This document shows, one piece after another, positions 36,357-44,707 of a stretch of 64,000 nucleotides of DNA. Made by a program: the position numbers and the translations under genes. Every line of letters starts with the position of its first letter. The first letter of the stretch is position 1. A model generated the notes under the pieces. The model had not been told where the DNA came from. It was given only the letters and a program-made list of their open reading frames with translations, and searched no databases. Where the stretch lies: positions 23,750 through 87,749 of the forward strand of contig CAZHZT010000004.1 of the NCBI GenBank assembly GCA_964537285.1. The letters are read 5' to 3'. Source of the DNA: CAZHZT01 sp964537285. Lineage in GTDB: Bacteria > Bacteroidota > Bacteroidia > Chitinophagales > Saprospiraceae.

Positions 36357-36431
36357 AACCGTTCCCCGTTCCCCGTTCCCCGTTGACCGTTGACCGTTTC
36401 CCGTTTCCCGTTTCCCGTTTCCCGTTCCCCG
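36357..36431. repeat. Family H heptamer array, copy 2
   Basis: About ten tandem units of CCGTTCC, CCGTTGA and CCGTTTC, ending two bases before the anti-sigma stop codon. The run changes type in blocks (CCCCGTT, GACCGTT, TCCCGTT), a sign of slippage followed by local homogenisation. Compare 12881-12984. Confidence 0.8.
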
Positions 36432-36433
36432 TA

Positions 36434-37240
36434 TTAAATTATTTGCCCATTCGCACACAATTTAGAAACATCAGGATGCTCACTTCCTCCCTCAGGCTCG
36501 AGCGTAATATTGAAACTTTCTGCGTTTTGAATATAATTAACGGCTTGTAAGTGCGTCATTGATTTATCGATGAGTCCCATATTGATCATTTCTCCCTTTA
36601 CATCAGCCCATATCTGATATTGCATTCCACTAGGAGGTTCAGGTAGATAACCAATTTTCAGGACGGCCTTCTTTTCTATATTATTGTAGAAAACCGTTGC
36701 TTTGGAGGCAGGGAATTTAGCGGTAGCAAATAATGCAACAGGCTCTGTATTTTCAGATTGCATAAACTCACAATCATCCAGCAATGCCCTAAACTCTATT
36801 TGTTGGCTTTCACAAGAAGCACGATATGCACCAAACTCCTGAGATAAAGCCCTATAATCCATATCCCATGCTTTTTGATCAACAAAATACAAAAAGCCCA
36901 AAAACAAGCAGAAGGCTGCCAGAACAGCTGTAGCAATTTTCCATCTGAAATTCGATGATCCGGGAGGCTTCGCCGATGACGGGAAAGTCCTTCCTCCGAA
37001 AGGAGGCTCTCCGTTCTCATTTCCGACAGAATCAAGCACCTGTTGTTTTAGTTCCTTTGGTGGCGGAATAGCATGCTGGCGTGCATAAGATTCCAGCGCT
37101 TTTCTAAGCGCATCAATTTCCGTTTGCACCTCAGGGAACTTCTCCGCGCACTGTTCCACCTGAGCTTGTTCCTCTGGGGAAACCAGCCCTAGAACATACT
37201 GTTCTATCAATCCAGAATTAATGATCTTCTCTTTATCCAT
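36434..37240 (-). CDS. RskA-type anti-sigma factor
   Basis: 268 residues. The N-terminal part (GLIEQYVLGLVSPEEQAQVEQCAEKFPEV) is an anti-sigma domain without the zinc HxxxCxxC motif. One membrane helix follows (WKIATAVLAAFCLFLGFLYFV, about residues 99-119). The periplasmic part has the RskA signature (KATVFYNNIEKKAVLKIGYLPEPPSGMQYQIWADVKGEMINMGLID). It holds the neighbouring ECF sigma factor at the membrane until released, probably by proteolysis. It is 94 bp downstream of the sigma gene on the same strand. Confidence 0.9.
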   Translation of the reverse strand: MDKEKIINSGLIEQYVLGLVSPEEQAQVEQCAEKFPEVQTEIDALRKALESYARQHAIPPPKELKQQVLDSVGNENGEPPFGGRTFPSSAKPPGSSNFRWKIATAVLAAFCLFLGFLYFVDQKAWDMDYRALSQEFGAYRASCESQQIEFRALLDDCEFMQSENTEPVALFATAKFPASKATVFYNNIEKKAVLKIGYLPEPPSGMQYQIWADVKGEMINMGLIDKSMTHLQAVNYIQNAESFNITLEPEGGSEHPDVSKLCANGQII

Positions 37241-37334
37241 ATACCTTTCCCTTAGAAAATTTACTTAAGGTGATGAATGATATTATTGACTTTTAAGCTA
37301 TCGTAAATACAGTTTCCAACAGTTGCAACTTTAT

Positions 37335-37895
37335 TTACCAACCAGACAGGAGACAAACAAGTAAAGTGACATTCTGTTCTTGGAAAACCTTTCTCAATTC
37401 CCTCATGGCTATCTTGGCACGGCTTTTAACCGTTCCAAGGGGAATGTCCAAATGTTGCTGAACTTCTGACTGTGTGTAGCCTTTAAAATATATAAGTTCT
37501 ATAATGGTGCGGTATTTATCGTCGAGGTCTTCTACGATTTCCTTAACACCAATATGATTAGGATTGATTCCTTCGGTGACATAGTGATCGACATTTCCGT
37601 CTAAGGCGCTGTGGCCATTGACCTGAAGTCTTTTATATTGACGTAAGTGGTCTAATGCAGTATTTCGGGTAATATTCAGAAGCCAGGTAAAAAGAGTACC
37701 TTTTGAAGGATCATATTTCCGGCAGCTTTTCCAAACCTTTGTGAATGCATCTTGGATAACATCCTGAGCAATCTCCTCTGAAGGAACGATTTTCAGAGCA
37801 ATACCATACAAACTCGCAGAATAAAGATCATACAATACGTCAATGACCTTCTTGTCCTGGCTCCATAATAGCTTAATAATTTGTTCCTCCTGCAT
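37335..37895 (-). CDS. ECF-family RNA polymerase sigma factor
   Basis: 186 residues with sigma-2 (LYDLYSASLYGIALKIVPSEE, DAFTKVWKSCRKYDPSKGTL, RNTALDHLRQYKR) and sigma-4 (LDDKYRTIIELIYFKGYTQSEV, LDIPLGTVKSRAKIAMRELRK). It is co-transcribed with an RskA-type anti-sigma factor, as in the SigK/RskA type. The fasciclin gene diverges 286 bp upstream and may be a target. I could not identify a clear self-promoter motif. Confidence 0.92.
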   Translation of the reverse strand: MQEEQIIKLLWSQDKKVIDVLYDLYSASLYGIALKIVPSEEIAQDVIQDAFTKVWKSCRKYDPSKGTLFTWLLNITRNTALDHLRQYKRLQVNGHSALDGNVDHYVTEGINPNHIGVKEIVEDLDDKYRTIIELIYFKGYTQSEVQQHLDIPLGTVKSRAKIAMRELRKVFQEQNVTLLVCLLSGW

Positions 37896-38181
37896 AAAAA
37901 AAGTTTTTCATGTAAATGTCGAAAAGCAGCTTTCCTTTTTCTGCAGGAAAATTTTCCCGGAGGATAAAGTGGTGGTTACACTAGTCTCCAAAAACAAAAT
38001 CTTCTTGCCTGGACCATGAAAGGGAACCTGATGTTTGAGATGAGGTTACCATTCTGCGCCCAATATTGTGATTGCTAGACTAACATAGGATCTTAAGAAT
38101 TGTTTAACAGTAAGAAGAAAATCCAAAACATCAGTTGTGAACGTATGTATGGCGAAATTTTTTTAAACAATAAATTATTAA

Positions 38182-38751
38182 TTGATGAAAAAGATCGCAT
38201 TTTTCTTGTTCGCAACTTTATTTTTGGTAACTGCTCAAAACTTAAATGCCCAGTGCTCTGGCGTAACGTCTAAGAGCCTCGCTGTAAACGTATCTCAGCC
38301 TACACCTGGAGGAGATGTAGTCGATGTGGCTATGAGCTCAAAGCAACATACTACATTGGTTGCTGCGGTGAAAGCTGCCGGATTAGTGGAGACTCTAAAG
38401 GGGGACGGCCCATTCACGGTATTTGCACCAGTGAATACAGCTTTTGCTAAATTACCTGCTGGTACGGTTGAAAAACTTTTGCAACCTGCTAACAAAAGTA
38501 CTCTTGTAGATATTCTTACTTACCATGTGGTAGCTGGCAATTTTGACGCAGCAAAAGTAGTTGCTGCTATCCGCAAAGGTAATGGAGTAGCGAAATTAAC
38601 GACTGTCCAGGGTGGTGTTTTAGTCGCTACACTCGTTGGAGACTCGGTAATCCTTGAAGATGCTAACGGCAATCGTTCCGCTGTAACGGCTACTGATCTT
38701 AAAGCCGACAATGGGGTGATTCACGTGATTGATACAGTAGTATTACCTTAA
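38182..38751 (+). CDS. Secreted fasciclin (FAS1) domain protein
   Basis: 189 residues with a signal peptide (MKKIAFFLFATLFLVTAQNLNAQ). One FAS1 domain follows: HTTLVAAVKAAGLVETLKGDGPFTVFAPVNTAFAKLPAGTV, the central LVDILTYHVVAG, and the H2 box DNGVIHVIDTVVLP. FAS1 proteins mediate adhesion outside the cell. In mycobacteria the FAS1 proteins MPT70/MPT83 are the main targets of SigK, held by RskA; here a FAS1 gene stands beside an ECF/RskA pair. A strong terminator follows. Confidence 0.93.
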   Translation: MMKKIAFFLFATLFLVTAQNLNAQCSGVTSKSLAVNVSQPTPGGDVVDVAMSSKQHTTLVAAVKAAGLVETLKGDGPFTVFAPVNTAFAKLPAGTVEKLLQPANKSTLVDILTYHVVAGNFDAAKVVAAIRKGNGVAKLTTVQGGVLVATLVGDSVILEDANGNRSAVTATDLKADNGVIHVIDTVVLP

Positions 38752-38757
38752 AAAAGT

Positions 38758-38812
38758 CGGAGAACGCTTAGCTATTCATGCTTAACCGTTCTCCGTTTTT
38801 CGTTTTTGGTTT
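38758..38812 (+). terminator. Intrinsic terminator after the fasciclin gene
   Basis: Arms CGGAGAACG and CGTTCTCCG (38758-38766, 38787-38795), followed by TTTTTCGTTTTTGG. Seven bases after the stop codon. Confidence 0.8.
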
Positions 38813-38939
38813 TTTAAAATTAACATTCATACAATACTAAATTACCCGAAAAATAGTTACATTTACATGTACAAATAGCCACCTTATCACTTCAGGAGTG
38901 CCCTCCAACTACTTTTGTTGGAAAATATAATTAAATTAC

Positions 38940-39710
38940 ATGAGCCACTTTTTTTATAGCGCACTCATTACTGTCTCTGTAATCTCCTCCCTTCATGCCC
39001 AAATTGGGGAATGCCTGCCATTAAGTTCTTCATCTTCGGAAGCTGTTGGATATTATAAGGAAGCCCTTCAAGCTGTGACTGCAAATCACATTGAGCGCTA
39101 CGAAGAGTTTTTTTATAAAGCTATTTACACGGATAGAGACTTTTTTATGATGTATGTTCACCGGGGTTTTTGGGCAATGAGCACCAGTGATAATGAAAAC
39201 ATGAATTACTATTTTAAAAAAGCTCTTTCCTGCTCTGGAAAGCTAAATGTAGTCGAAAATGAAATCCGTGAAGCCATAAAAATGCTGGTTAAAGATAATT
39301 TTGCCGATGTCGGCAAGTACGGAAACAAAATAGCAAAGCTGCATCCGCACTGTATCGAAGCCCAACTGTGGAAAGGCTACTTAAACATGCGAAGCAATCA
39401 TCCTGAACCGGCAGCAGAAGCTTTTAGAGCAATCCTTCGATTAAATCCGGACTATAAAATCGCCAACTACATGCTGGGCTATGCTTACTTGCAATTGGAA
39501 GAGCTGTACAATGCCCGCAAAGCATTTGAAACATTTTTGCTTAGTTCGCCGCACCTTCCCAATTCTTATGACGGACTAGGAGATTATTTTATGGCTGCCA
39601 AAGATTATAAAAATGCTCTGAAATATTATGAAAAAGCCGCTGCTATTGATGAAAACCGGACGCTATCTCAGGCAAAAGCAATGAAAGCCCGGGAATTGAT
39701 GAACCAATAA
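38940..39710 (+). CDS. Exported TPR-repeat protein
   Basis: 256 residues. The N-terminus (FFYSALITVSVISSLHAQ) is a probable signal peptide. TPR units follow: AVGYYKEALQAVTANHIERYEEF, EAFRAILRLNPDYKIANYMLGYA, YNARKAFETFLLSSPHLPNSYDGLGDY, YKNALKYYEKAAAIDENRTL. Such proteins act as scaffolds for protein complexes, here probably in the periplasm. No enzymatic part. It lies downstream of the fasciclin terminator, so it has its own promoter. Confidence 0.8.
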   Translation: MSHFFYSALITVSVISSLHAQIGECLPLSSSSSEAVGYYKEALQAVTANHIERYEEFFYKAIYTDRDFFMMYVHRGFWAMSTSDNENMNYYFKKALSCSGKLNVVENEIREAIKMLVKDNFADVGKYGNKIAKLHPHCIEAQLWKGYLNMRSNHPEPAAEAFRAILRLNPDYKIANYMLGYAYLQLEELYNARKAFETFLLSSPHLPNSYDGLGDYFMAAKDYKNALKYYEKAAAIDENRTLSQAKAMKARELMNQ

Positions 39711-39776
39711 AGGGTTTTTCTATTCTATATTTTATTCATCGCAATTTATGTCAAAGAACCATAAAAATATAGAATC

Positions 39777-40259
39777 ATGAAGATTTATCGTAGAACCTGG
39801 AGTCAAATTGTACCGACCCCCCTTGATGAAGTCTGGGATTTTTTTTCCCATCCTTCTAATTTGAAGGAAATCACTCCTAAGGATATGCATTTTAAATTCC
39901 TGACCGATCTTGGAGATCAAGCCGTCTATCCGGGGATGATGATCTTGCACCAGGTTAGTCCTATGTTAGGGATTAAAATGACCTGGGCTACGGAAATTAC
40001 TCAGGTCAAGGAAAAGGAATATTTTGTTGATGAACAACGTTCCGGGCCTTTTGCTATGTGGCATCATGAACATCATTTTAAAGCACACGGCAAAGAGACG
40101 GGGATCACTGATCTTTTGCATTATGCCATACCGCTTGGCCCGATCGGAACCTTAGCTCATGGTATATTTGTGAAAAAACAAATAGAAGAGATCTTTTCTT
40201 TTAGAGAAAAAATAATTGATGAGTATTTTAAAAAAAACCTTTCTCGTTTTGAAAAATAA
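39777..40259 (+). CDS. SRPBCC (START-like) family protein whose stop codon comes from a repeat
   Basis: 160 residues. The fold and motifs are of the SRPBCC superfamily: TPLDEVWDFFSHPSNLKEITPK at the start, PGMMILHQVSPMLGIKMTWATEI, EYFVDEQRSGPFAMWHHEHHF, GITDLLHYAIPLGPIGTLAH. These bind hydrophobic ligands; related proteins are sometimes called cell-division inhibitor-like. A family B half-site (GCAATTTATGTCAAAGAAC) lies just upstream. The last residues (LSRFEK) and the TAA are encoded by the left end of a family A repeat, so the insertion trimmed or replaced the original C-terminus. Confidence 0.88.
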   Translation: MKIYRRTWSQIVPTPLDEVWDFFSHPSNLKEITPKDMHFKFLTDLGDQAVYPGMMILHQVSPMLGIKMTWATEITQVKEKEYFVDEQRSGPFAMWHHEHHFKAHGKETGITDLLHYAIPLGPIGTLAHGIFVKKQIEEIFSFREKIIDEYFKKNLSRFEK

Positions 40260-40370
40260 ACGCCGCTTCGCGGCGAAATTCCTTTGAGAGGGAGGCCGAA
40301 AGGGCTCTTTTGCGAAGCAAAATAGCCCTTTCGGCCTCCCTCAAAAGAAAATATCGCCGCGAAGCAGCGT
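40241..40370. repeat. Family A element, copy 9, overlapping a coding end
   Basis: TTCTCGTTTTGAAAAATAAACG at its left end encodes the last codons of the SRPBCC gene. A small hairpin CGCCGCTTCGCGGCG follows, then the central palindrome (GGCCGAAAGGGCT-C-TTTTGCGAAGCAAAATAGCCC, one mismatch in the stem), then CGCCGCGAAGCAGCG. Confidence 0.85.
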
Positions 40371-40401
40371 TGAGATAAGCTCAACTTTTCTAACAGATCC
40401 G

Positions 40402-42693
40402 TTATTCTTTAGCGCGTTTTTTCAAGCCTTCACCTGAATCAAGCCTATCTGCTTTGTATTTCAGTTTTTTTGTGTTCTTGTCGTATACTTTTTCGTCCTT
40501 TTTAGGTTCCATTTGTGGAGGGTTCTTTTTAGGGTGCACCAGTTTCATTTCCTCAATAAGGTGGCCTGCATCTGCAAATTTATCTATGATGAATAAAATG
40601 TAGCGGGCGTCCACCATAATATTCCTGCAAATAGAACGGTCGTAATTATAATCACTCATGGTGCCTTCCCATACCCGGTCAAAATTAAGGCCGATCAGGT
40701 TGCCATAAGCATCGATAGCAGGACTACCGGAGTTGCCACCTGTGGTATGGTTAGAACCCAGAAAGCAAACCGGTAATTTGCCGTTATCGCTTGCGTATTG
40801 GCCGTAGTCCTTGGCATCGTGTAAATCAATCAGCTTCTTTGGAAGATCAAATTCGTAATCCCCGGGCTTATATTTAGCGACTACTCCTGAAAGGTAAGTA
40901 AGCGGTTCATACTGCACGCCATCTTTGGGCGCATATCCTTCTACCTGGCCGTAAGTCACCCTCATAGTGCTGTTCGCATCAGGGTAAAAACGCTGAGTAG
41001 GGAAAATTTCGATTAAACCCTTCATATACTGCCGTTGAAGCAGATCAATCTTATTTTTTATAGTATTGTAGTTGGAAGCTACTTCTTCGTCATATACCTT
41101 TTTAACTTTCGTATTGAATTGGTACAGAGGATCTTTTTCGAGCTGAGCCATGGCTTCTTCTGGTGATTTTTCGAAGAAGGCCTTCATTTTCTCCCAGTCC
41201 GTCATGAAGCTATTGCTGTAAAGTTGGAAAGCAAGTTGAGCATAGTCTTTCTCTCCGAGCTGAAACATGTATGATTTTACTTCACTACTGAGCAGTTTTA
41301 CAGGAACGCCCTCCACGAAAAGCTCAATTAGCTTGGCAAATACTTTTTGGTCAATCTCAGAACGGTAGTTTTTATACATACCTTCCAGAAAAGGTTGGAG
41401 GCGACCTTTGAAACTATTGTAACCTTCTGTGCCGTTATTTTCGAAGGTATTGGCCAGTCGATTCATATAGTTGGCTACTCTGAAAATTTCAACATTCCGG
41501 TTAAAAATTTCGGAGTAGTAATCTCTGCTTAAGGCAAAAGGCTCAATTTCAGCATAAAGCTCATCGAATTCCGCCAGGATACTGCCGTATTTTTCGGAAT
41601 AATTAGCACTATTATTGACTTTCATCAGGAATTTTTTCTCTTGCCCCCGCTTTTTTTCAATAGCATTGGTTTGTTTGAGTCCCTGGCTTTCCCCGATCCA
41701 TTTTTTCCAATAATTGGCAATGCTGGCATATTTGGAGGCATATTGGATTTTTACTTGCTTATCCGCTTTCATCGCCGCATCTACGATTTTAAGGGCATTA
41801 TCCCGAATGCCGATTTTAGCGGGGTTCAGAACATCCACAATTTGCTCAATAGCTACTGCCGGAAGGTACTCATTGGTACGGCCCGGAAAACCAAAAATTA
41901 AGGTGAAATCATTTTCTTCTACACCATCTAAAGAGATGGGTAAAAAGTGCTTGGGTGTAAAAGGAACATTGTCCGGGGAGTAATCCGCAGGCAAGTTGTT
42001 TTCGTCGGCATAGATGCGGAACAAGGAGAAGTCTCCCGTATGACGTGGCCATTCCCAGTTATCTGTATCTGCTCCAAACTTACCGATCGAAGAAGGTGGT
42101 GCTCCTACAAGGCGCACATCCCGATAAGTGGTTGTAATGAACATAAAATACTGGTTGCCATGAAAGAAAGGCCGGATAATAATGTCCTGATAGGATTCAA
42201 GCTGGATGCTCTTACGGATTTCATCGATCTTTTGATCAATCATGGACTGACGTTCTTTTTCACTGATATCTTTAGGTAGTTGACCTAACACTTTGGTTGT
42301 GATATCTTCTATACGATCAATGAAAGTAGCTGTTAGTCCGGGATTAGGTAATTCTTCCTCTTTGGACATTGCCCAGAAGCCATCTTCCAGGTAATTATTT
42401 TCCAGGGTAGAATGAGATTGGATCTGACCGTAACCACAGTGATGATTAGTTAGCAATAAGCCGTTAGAGGAAATGATCTCAGACGTGCAAAAGCCTCCGA
42501 AATGGACGATGGCGTCCTTCAAACTACCATTATTCACGCTATAAATATCTTCGGCAGTCATTTTCATGCCGAGGCTCTGCATTTCAGCTTCGTTCAGTTG
42601 CTTTAATAATAGAGGTAACCACATGCCTTCTCCCGCACTTATGGCCAGGGGAGCGCAAAAAATAAATAAGACGATAAGTTTTAAATGCTTCAT
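40402..42693 (-). CDS. dpp11: S46 family dipeptidyl-peptidase, DPP11 type (Asp/Glu-specific)
   Basis: 763 residues with a signal peptide (MKHLKLIVLFIFCAPLAISA). The S46 serine-protease triad is visible: His85 (LLTNHHCGYGQ), a likely Asp221 (RHTGDFSLFR) and Ser655 (TTGGNSGSPAI). Residue 673, 18 after the serine, is Arg (GLNFDRVWEG), the residue that makes DPP11 prefer acidic P1 residues; DPP7 has Gly there. It cuts dipeptides from oligopeptides in the periplasm, feeding amino-acid metabolism. A lysine-rich tail of about 40 residues (KKNPPQMEPKKDEKVYDKNT...) extends past the usual end. Specificity is inferred from one residue. Confidence 0.93.
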   Translation of the reverse strand: MKHLKLIVLFIFCAPLAISAGEGMWLPLLLKQLNEAEMQSLGMKMTAEDIYSVNNGSLKDAIVHFGGFCTSEIISSNGLLLTNHHCGYGQIQSHSTLENNYLEDGFWAMSKEEELPNPGLTATFIDRIEDITTKVLGQLPKDISEKERQSMIDQKIDEIRKSIQLESYQDIIIRPFFHGNQYFMFITTTYRDVRLVGAPPSSIGKFGADTDNWEWPRHTGDFSLFRIYADENNLPADYSPDNVPFTPKHFLPISLDGVEENDFTLIFGFPGRTNEYLPAVAIEQIVDVLNPAKIGIRDNALKIVDAAMKADKQVKIQYASKYASIANYWKKWIGESQGLKQTNAIEKKRGQEKKFLMKVNNSANYSEKYGSILAEFDELYAEIEPFALSRDYYSEIFNRNVEIFRVANYMNRLANTFENNGTEGYNSFKGRLQPFLEGMYKNYRSEIDQKVFAKLIELFVEGVPVKLLSSEVKSYMFQLGEKDYAQLAFQLYSNSFMTDWEKMKAFFEKSPEEAMAQLEKDPLYQFNTKVKKVYDEEVASNYNTIKNKIDLLQRQYMKGLIEIFPTQRFYPDANSTMRVTYGQVEGYAPKDGVQYEPLTYLSGVVAKYKPGDYEFDLPKKLIDLHDAKDYGQYASDNGKLPVCFLGSNHTTGGNSGSPAIDAYGNLIGLNFDRVWEGTMSDYNYDRSICRNIMVDARYILFIIDKFADAGHLIEEMKLVHPKKNPPQMEPKKDEKVYDKNTKKLKYKADRLDSGEGLKKRAKE

Positions 42694-42764
42694 ATCTTTT
42701 ATTTTGAATCACAAATTTCTCAAAGAAACAAAATAACAAGATTTTTTTGAAATTTATAATACTC

Positions 42765-42874
42765 GTTCTTTGACAAATTGTATGGAACTTCAAAATGATA
42801 AGCCTTTCAGCCACAAGAGCATTCAAGGCTTATCATTTTGAAGTTCCATTTTTCACAATTTATGTAAAAGAACT
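42765..42874. repeat. Family B element, copy 2
   Basis: GTTCTTTGACAAATTGTATGG and CACAATTTATGTAAAAGAAC ends, inner arms GGAACTTCAAAATGATAAGCC and complement, loop around TTCAGCCACAAGAGCATTC. It lies upstream of the DPP11 gene, next to family C copy 4. Confidence 0.85.
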
Positions 42875-43309
42875 TTTTATTTGGTTCTAGATGATTTCAT
42901 TTGGTAAATATTTTAAGAATAAAAGGCAGGCCTAATTTTTTCTGAGTAGTGCTAGCATCAATGTCGTCAACTTAAGCTCTTTATAGCCCGGCACTTCAGT
43001 GCCGGGGGGAATAGTTGTCAGATTGGGCTTTAGCCCTTTCGTTATTAATGGGCTAAAGCCCCGATAAATATTAACACTACACCTGGCGCTAAAGCGCCAG
43101 GCAAAGAAAAAGCATAAGTTGACGACATTAGCGGAAGCCCACTACAAAAGAGCAATAGCCTATGATGTGCTTCCGCTACGCGGAAGTTGGTCTCTATATC
43201 TAATTACCCTGGGAGCACCCCGGGCTACGATCAGGCAGGCCTAACGGCCTGCTTTAAGGACTTCCCAAATTAATCTCGACCAAATGAAATCATTTAGAAC
43301 CTTTTATTT
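42875..43309. repeat. Family C element, copy 4, with perfect 8-bp target duplication
   Basis: The element is 42883-43301, ends GGTTCTAGATGATTTCATTT and ...AATCATTTAGAACC. TTTTATTT abuts both sides (42875-42882 and 43302-43309). The interior holds the GGCAGGCC-type palindromes, CTTCCGCTACGCGGAAG and a D element (42959-43129). Confidence 0.9.
42959..43129. repeat. Family D element, copy 2 (opposite orientation to copy 1)
   Basis: CAATGTCGTCAACTTAAGC at the left, GCATAAGTTGACGACATT at the right. The three hairpins appear in reverse order relative to copy 1: CCCGGCACTTCAGTGCCGGG, GGGCTTTAGCCC/GGGCTAAAGCCC, CCTGGCGCTAAAGCGCCAGG. The first stem has AC-TTCA-GT where copy 1 has ACTAAAGT, so only the loop differs. 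Confidence 0.85.
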
Positions 43310-43503
43310 TATACCGCGTTGAAAATATTCAACCTAGCTAAGGTTCCTGAAGGCATTCGGGACAAGTTATGCCTGCGTTTTTCGCCTTGTCTAAAATAAA
43401 ATTTGGTCAATTGCGCTCCATCAGCAGGTACAGAACAACTCTGTTTAAATGCGGCTAAATCGTCGGTTTTTTGTTTCAAAACTTCGCCTAGTGCTTCAAG
43501 CAC
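43309..43503 (-). other. Doubtful 64-residue frame downstream of the kinase
   Basis: An open frame starting GTG at 43503 that overlaps the kinase stop by one base. It would encode LEALGEVLKQKTDDLAAFKQSC... and end in LSRMPSGTLARLNIFNAV. Part of it (TDDLA, nt ~43450) recurs at 6950-6975 in a decayed form with stop codons, so the sequence is a dispersed fragment rather than a clear gene. No function is proposed. Confidence 0.3.
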
Positions 43504-44504
43504 TAATGAAAACTCAACCTCAGGGTATGGGTATCTCCTAAATAAAAATAATCCACATCAAAACGATAATATTGACAGATTCGCTGGACAATTGTTAGGC
43601 CTAAACCAAGTCCATCCGGGTTTTGGGGACTTCGCTTGAAGCGTTCGAATAGTTGTTGGGAAGGAGACGGCGGCACTTCGCCGGAGTTGGAAATTTCCAG
43701 GGTATTCTCCCAGGTGGATATTTGTATGAAACCCTGATGATAATTGTGATAAATAGCGTTGTGTAATAAATGCACAATAAGCAGGTTCGCCAGTTGCTTG
43801 CTGAGGCGAACACGTATAAGGCGTTGATAATCTTTGATGATTTCTATCTGCTTCGTCTTTATAGTATCGTCCTGTTTCTCCAGCACCTCATCTAATAATG
43901 AGTTAATATTCACGGGTTGTAAGTCATTAAATATTCCGTAGTCAATACTAGAAAGGAGTATTAGGTTATCGTTGAGCCTGGTCAGGCGCAGGGTGCTTTC
44001 GAGGGTATCCTCGAGGAGGATCTTCTCGCCCTGCCTCATTTGAGGAGATTTGAGAAGTTTACGGATGTTTTCCTTGATTCTATTGAGAGGAGATTGTAAT
44101 TCAGCAGTAGCTTTTTCCGTGAATTGTTTATTAGTTGAGTAATGGTTTTGTATCCGGTTAACCAACTCATGGACATATTGCTGCATTTCATTAAGCGGAG
44201 CAAAAGAAGAAACCTCAAAATCTACAGGTGATGGCCGGTCAATGTCAAAAGATTCCAGCTTTTTGAGTGCTTTGTGGAATTCTTTTCTTAATTTTTGATG
44301 ATGTCTTAGATATAAATATCGGCAACCCAAAAGTAAAAAAAGGAGAGATAAAAAGAGGAGAGCCAAAAGCTGGACATAGAAAATAGAGCCTTGATTTGGA
44401 AGCAACAAAAGTATGAGTGCCGCATCCATTAGCCCAACCACAGAGAATAGAACAAGGTAGCTATAAACATCGGGCATAAATCTTTTAAGGTGGTTACTGC
44501 TCAA
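43503..44504 (-). CDS. Histidine-kinase-like protein lacking the phospho-acceptor histidine
   Basis: 333 residues. Two membrane helices (YLVLFSVVGLMDAALILLLLP and FYVQLLALLFLSLLFLLLGCRYL) precede a linker and a HisKA-like segment FTEKATAELQSPLNRIKENI. In kinases of this phylum the segment reads FTENASHELQTPLAII, so the catalytic His is Ala134 here. The ATPase domain looks intact (LLIVHLLHNAIYHN, LEISNSGE, DGLGLGLTIVQRIC). No response-regulator gene is adjacent. It may be a pseudokinase that binds ATP and modulates another kinase, or a decayed gene. The upstream gene is unrelated. Confidence 0.85.
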   Translation of the reverse strand: MSSNHLKRFMPDVYSYLVLFSVVGLMDAALILLLLPNQGSIFYVQLLALLFLSLLFLLLGCRYLYLRHHQKLRKEFHKALKKLESFDIDRPSPVDFEVSSFAPLNEMQQYVHELVNRIQNHYSTNKQFTEKATAELQSPLNRIKENIRKLLKSPQMRQGEKILLEDTLESTLRLTRLNDNLILLSSIDYGIFNDLQPVNINSLLDEVLEKQDDTIKTKQIEIIKDYQRLIRVRLSKQLANLLIVHLLHNAIYHNYHQGFIQISTWENTLEISNSGEVPPSPSQQLFERFKRSPQNPDGLGLGLTIVQRICQYYRFDVDYFYLGDTHTLRLSFH

Positions 44505-44644
44505 CTAAGTCCTTGGTTTTTGATTATTTATTTCAAAGAACAAAGTTAGCGAGAGAGAAAGGATTCTGAAAATAAAGGCCGTAATTTAGTGTTAATGCTA
44601 GTTTAAGCTTTGGTGTTAAAATTGTTAAAGCGGGAGGGGGGATA

Positions 44645-44686
44645 AAACATGAGTCATCCCGAATTTTCGGGATGACTCATATTTAC
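44645..44686. terminator. Family E solo palindrome
   Basis: AAACATGAGTCATCCCGAA and TTCGGGATGACTCATATTT form a hairpin between the lipoprotein stop and the kinase start on the minus strand. Similar palindromes end the E element at 9810 and stand alone at 61983-62029. Confidence 0.75.
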
Positions 44687-44707
44687 TTTGTGAAAGAACT
44701 AAAATAA

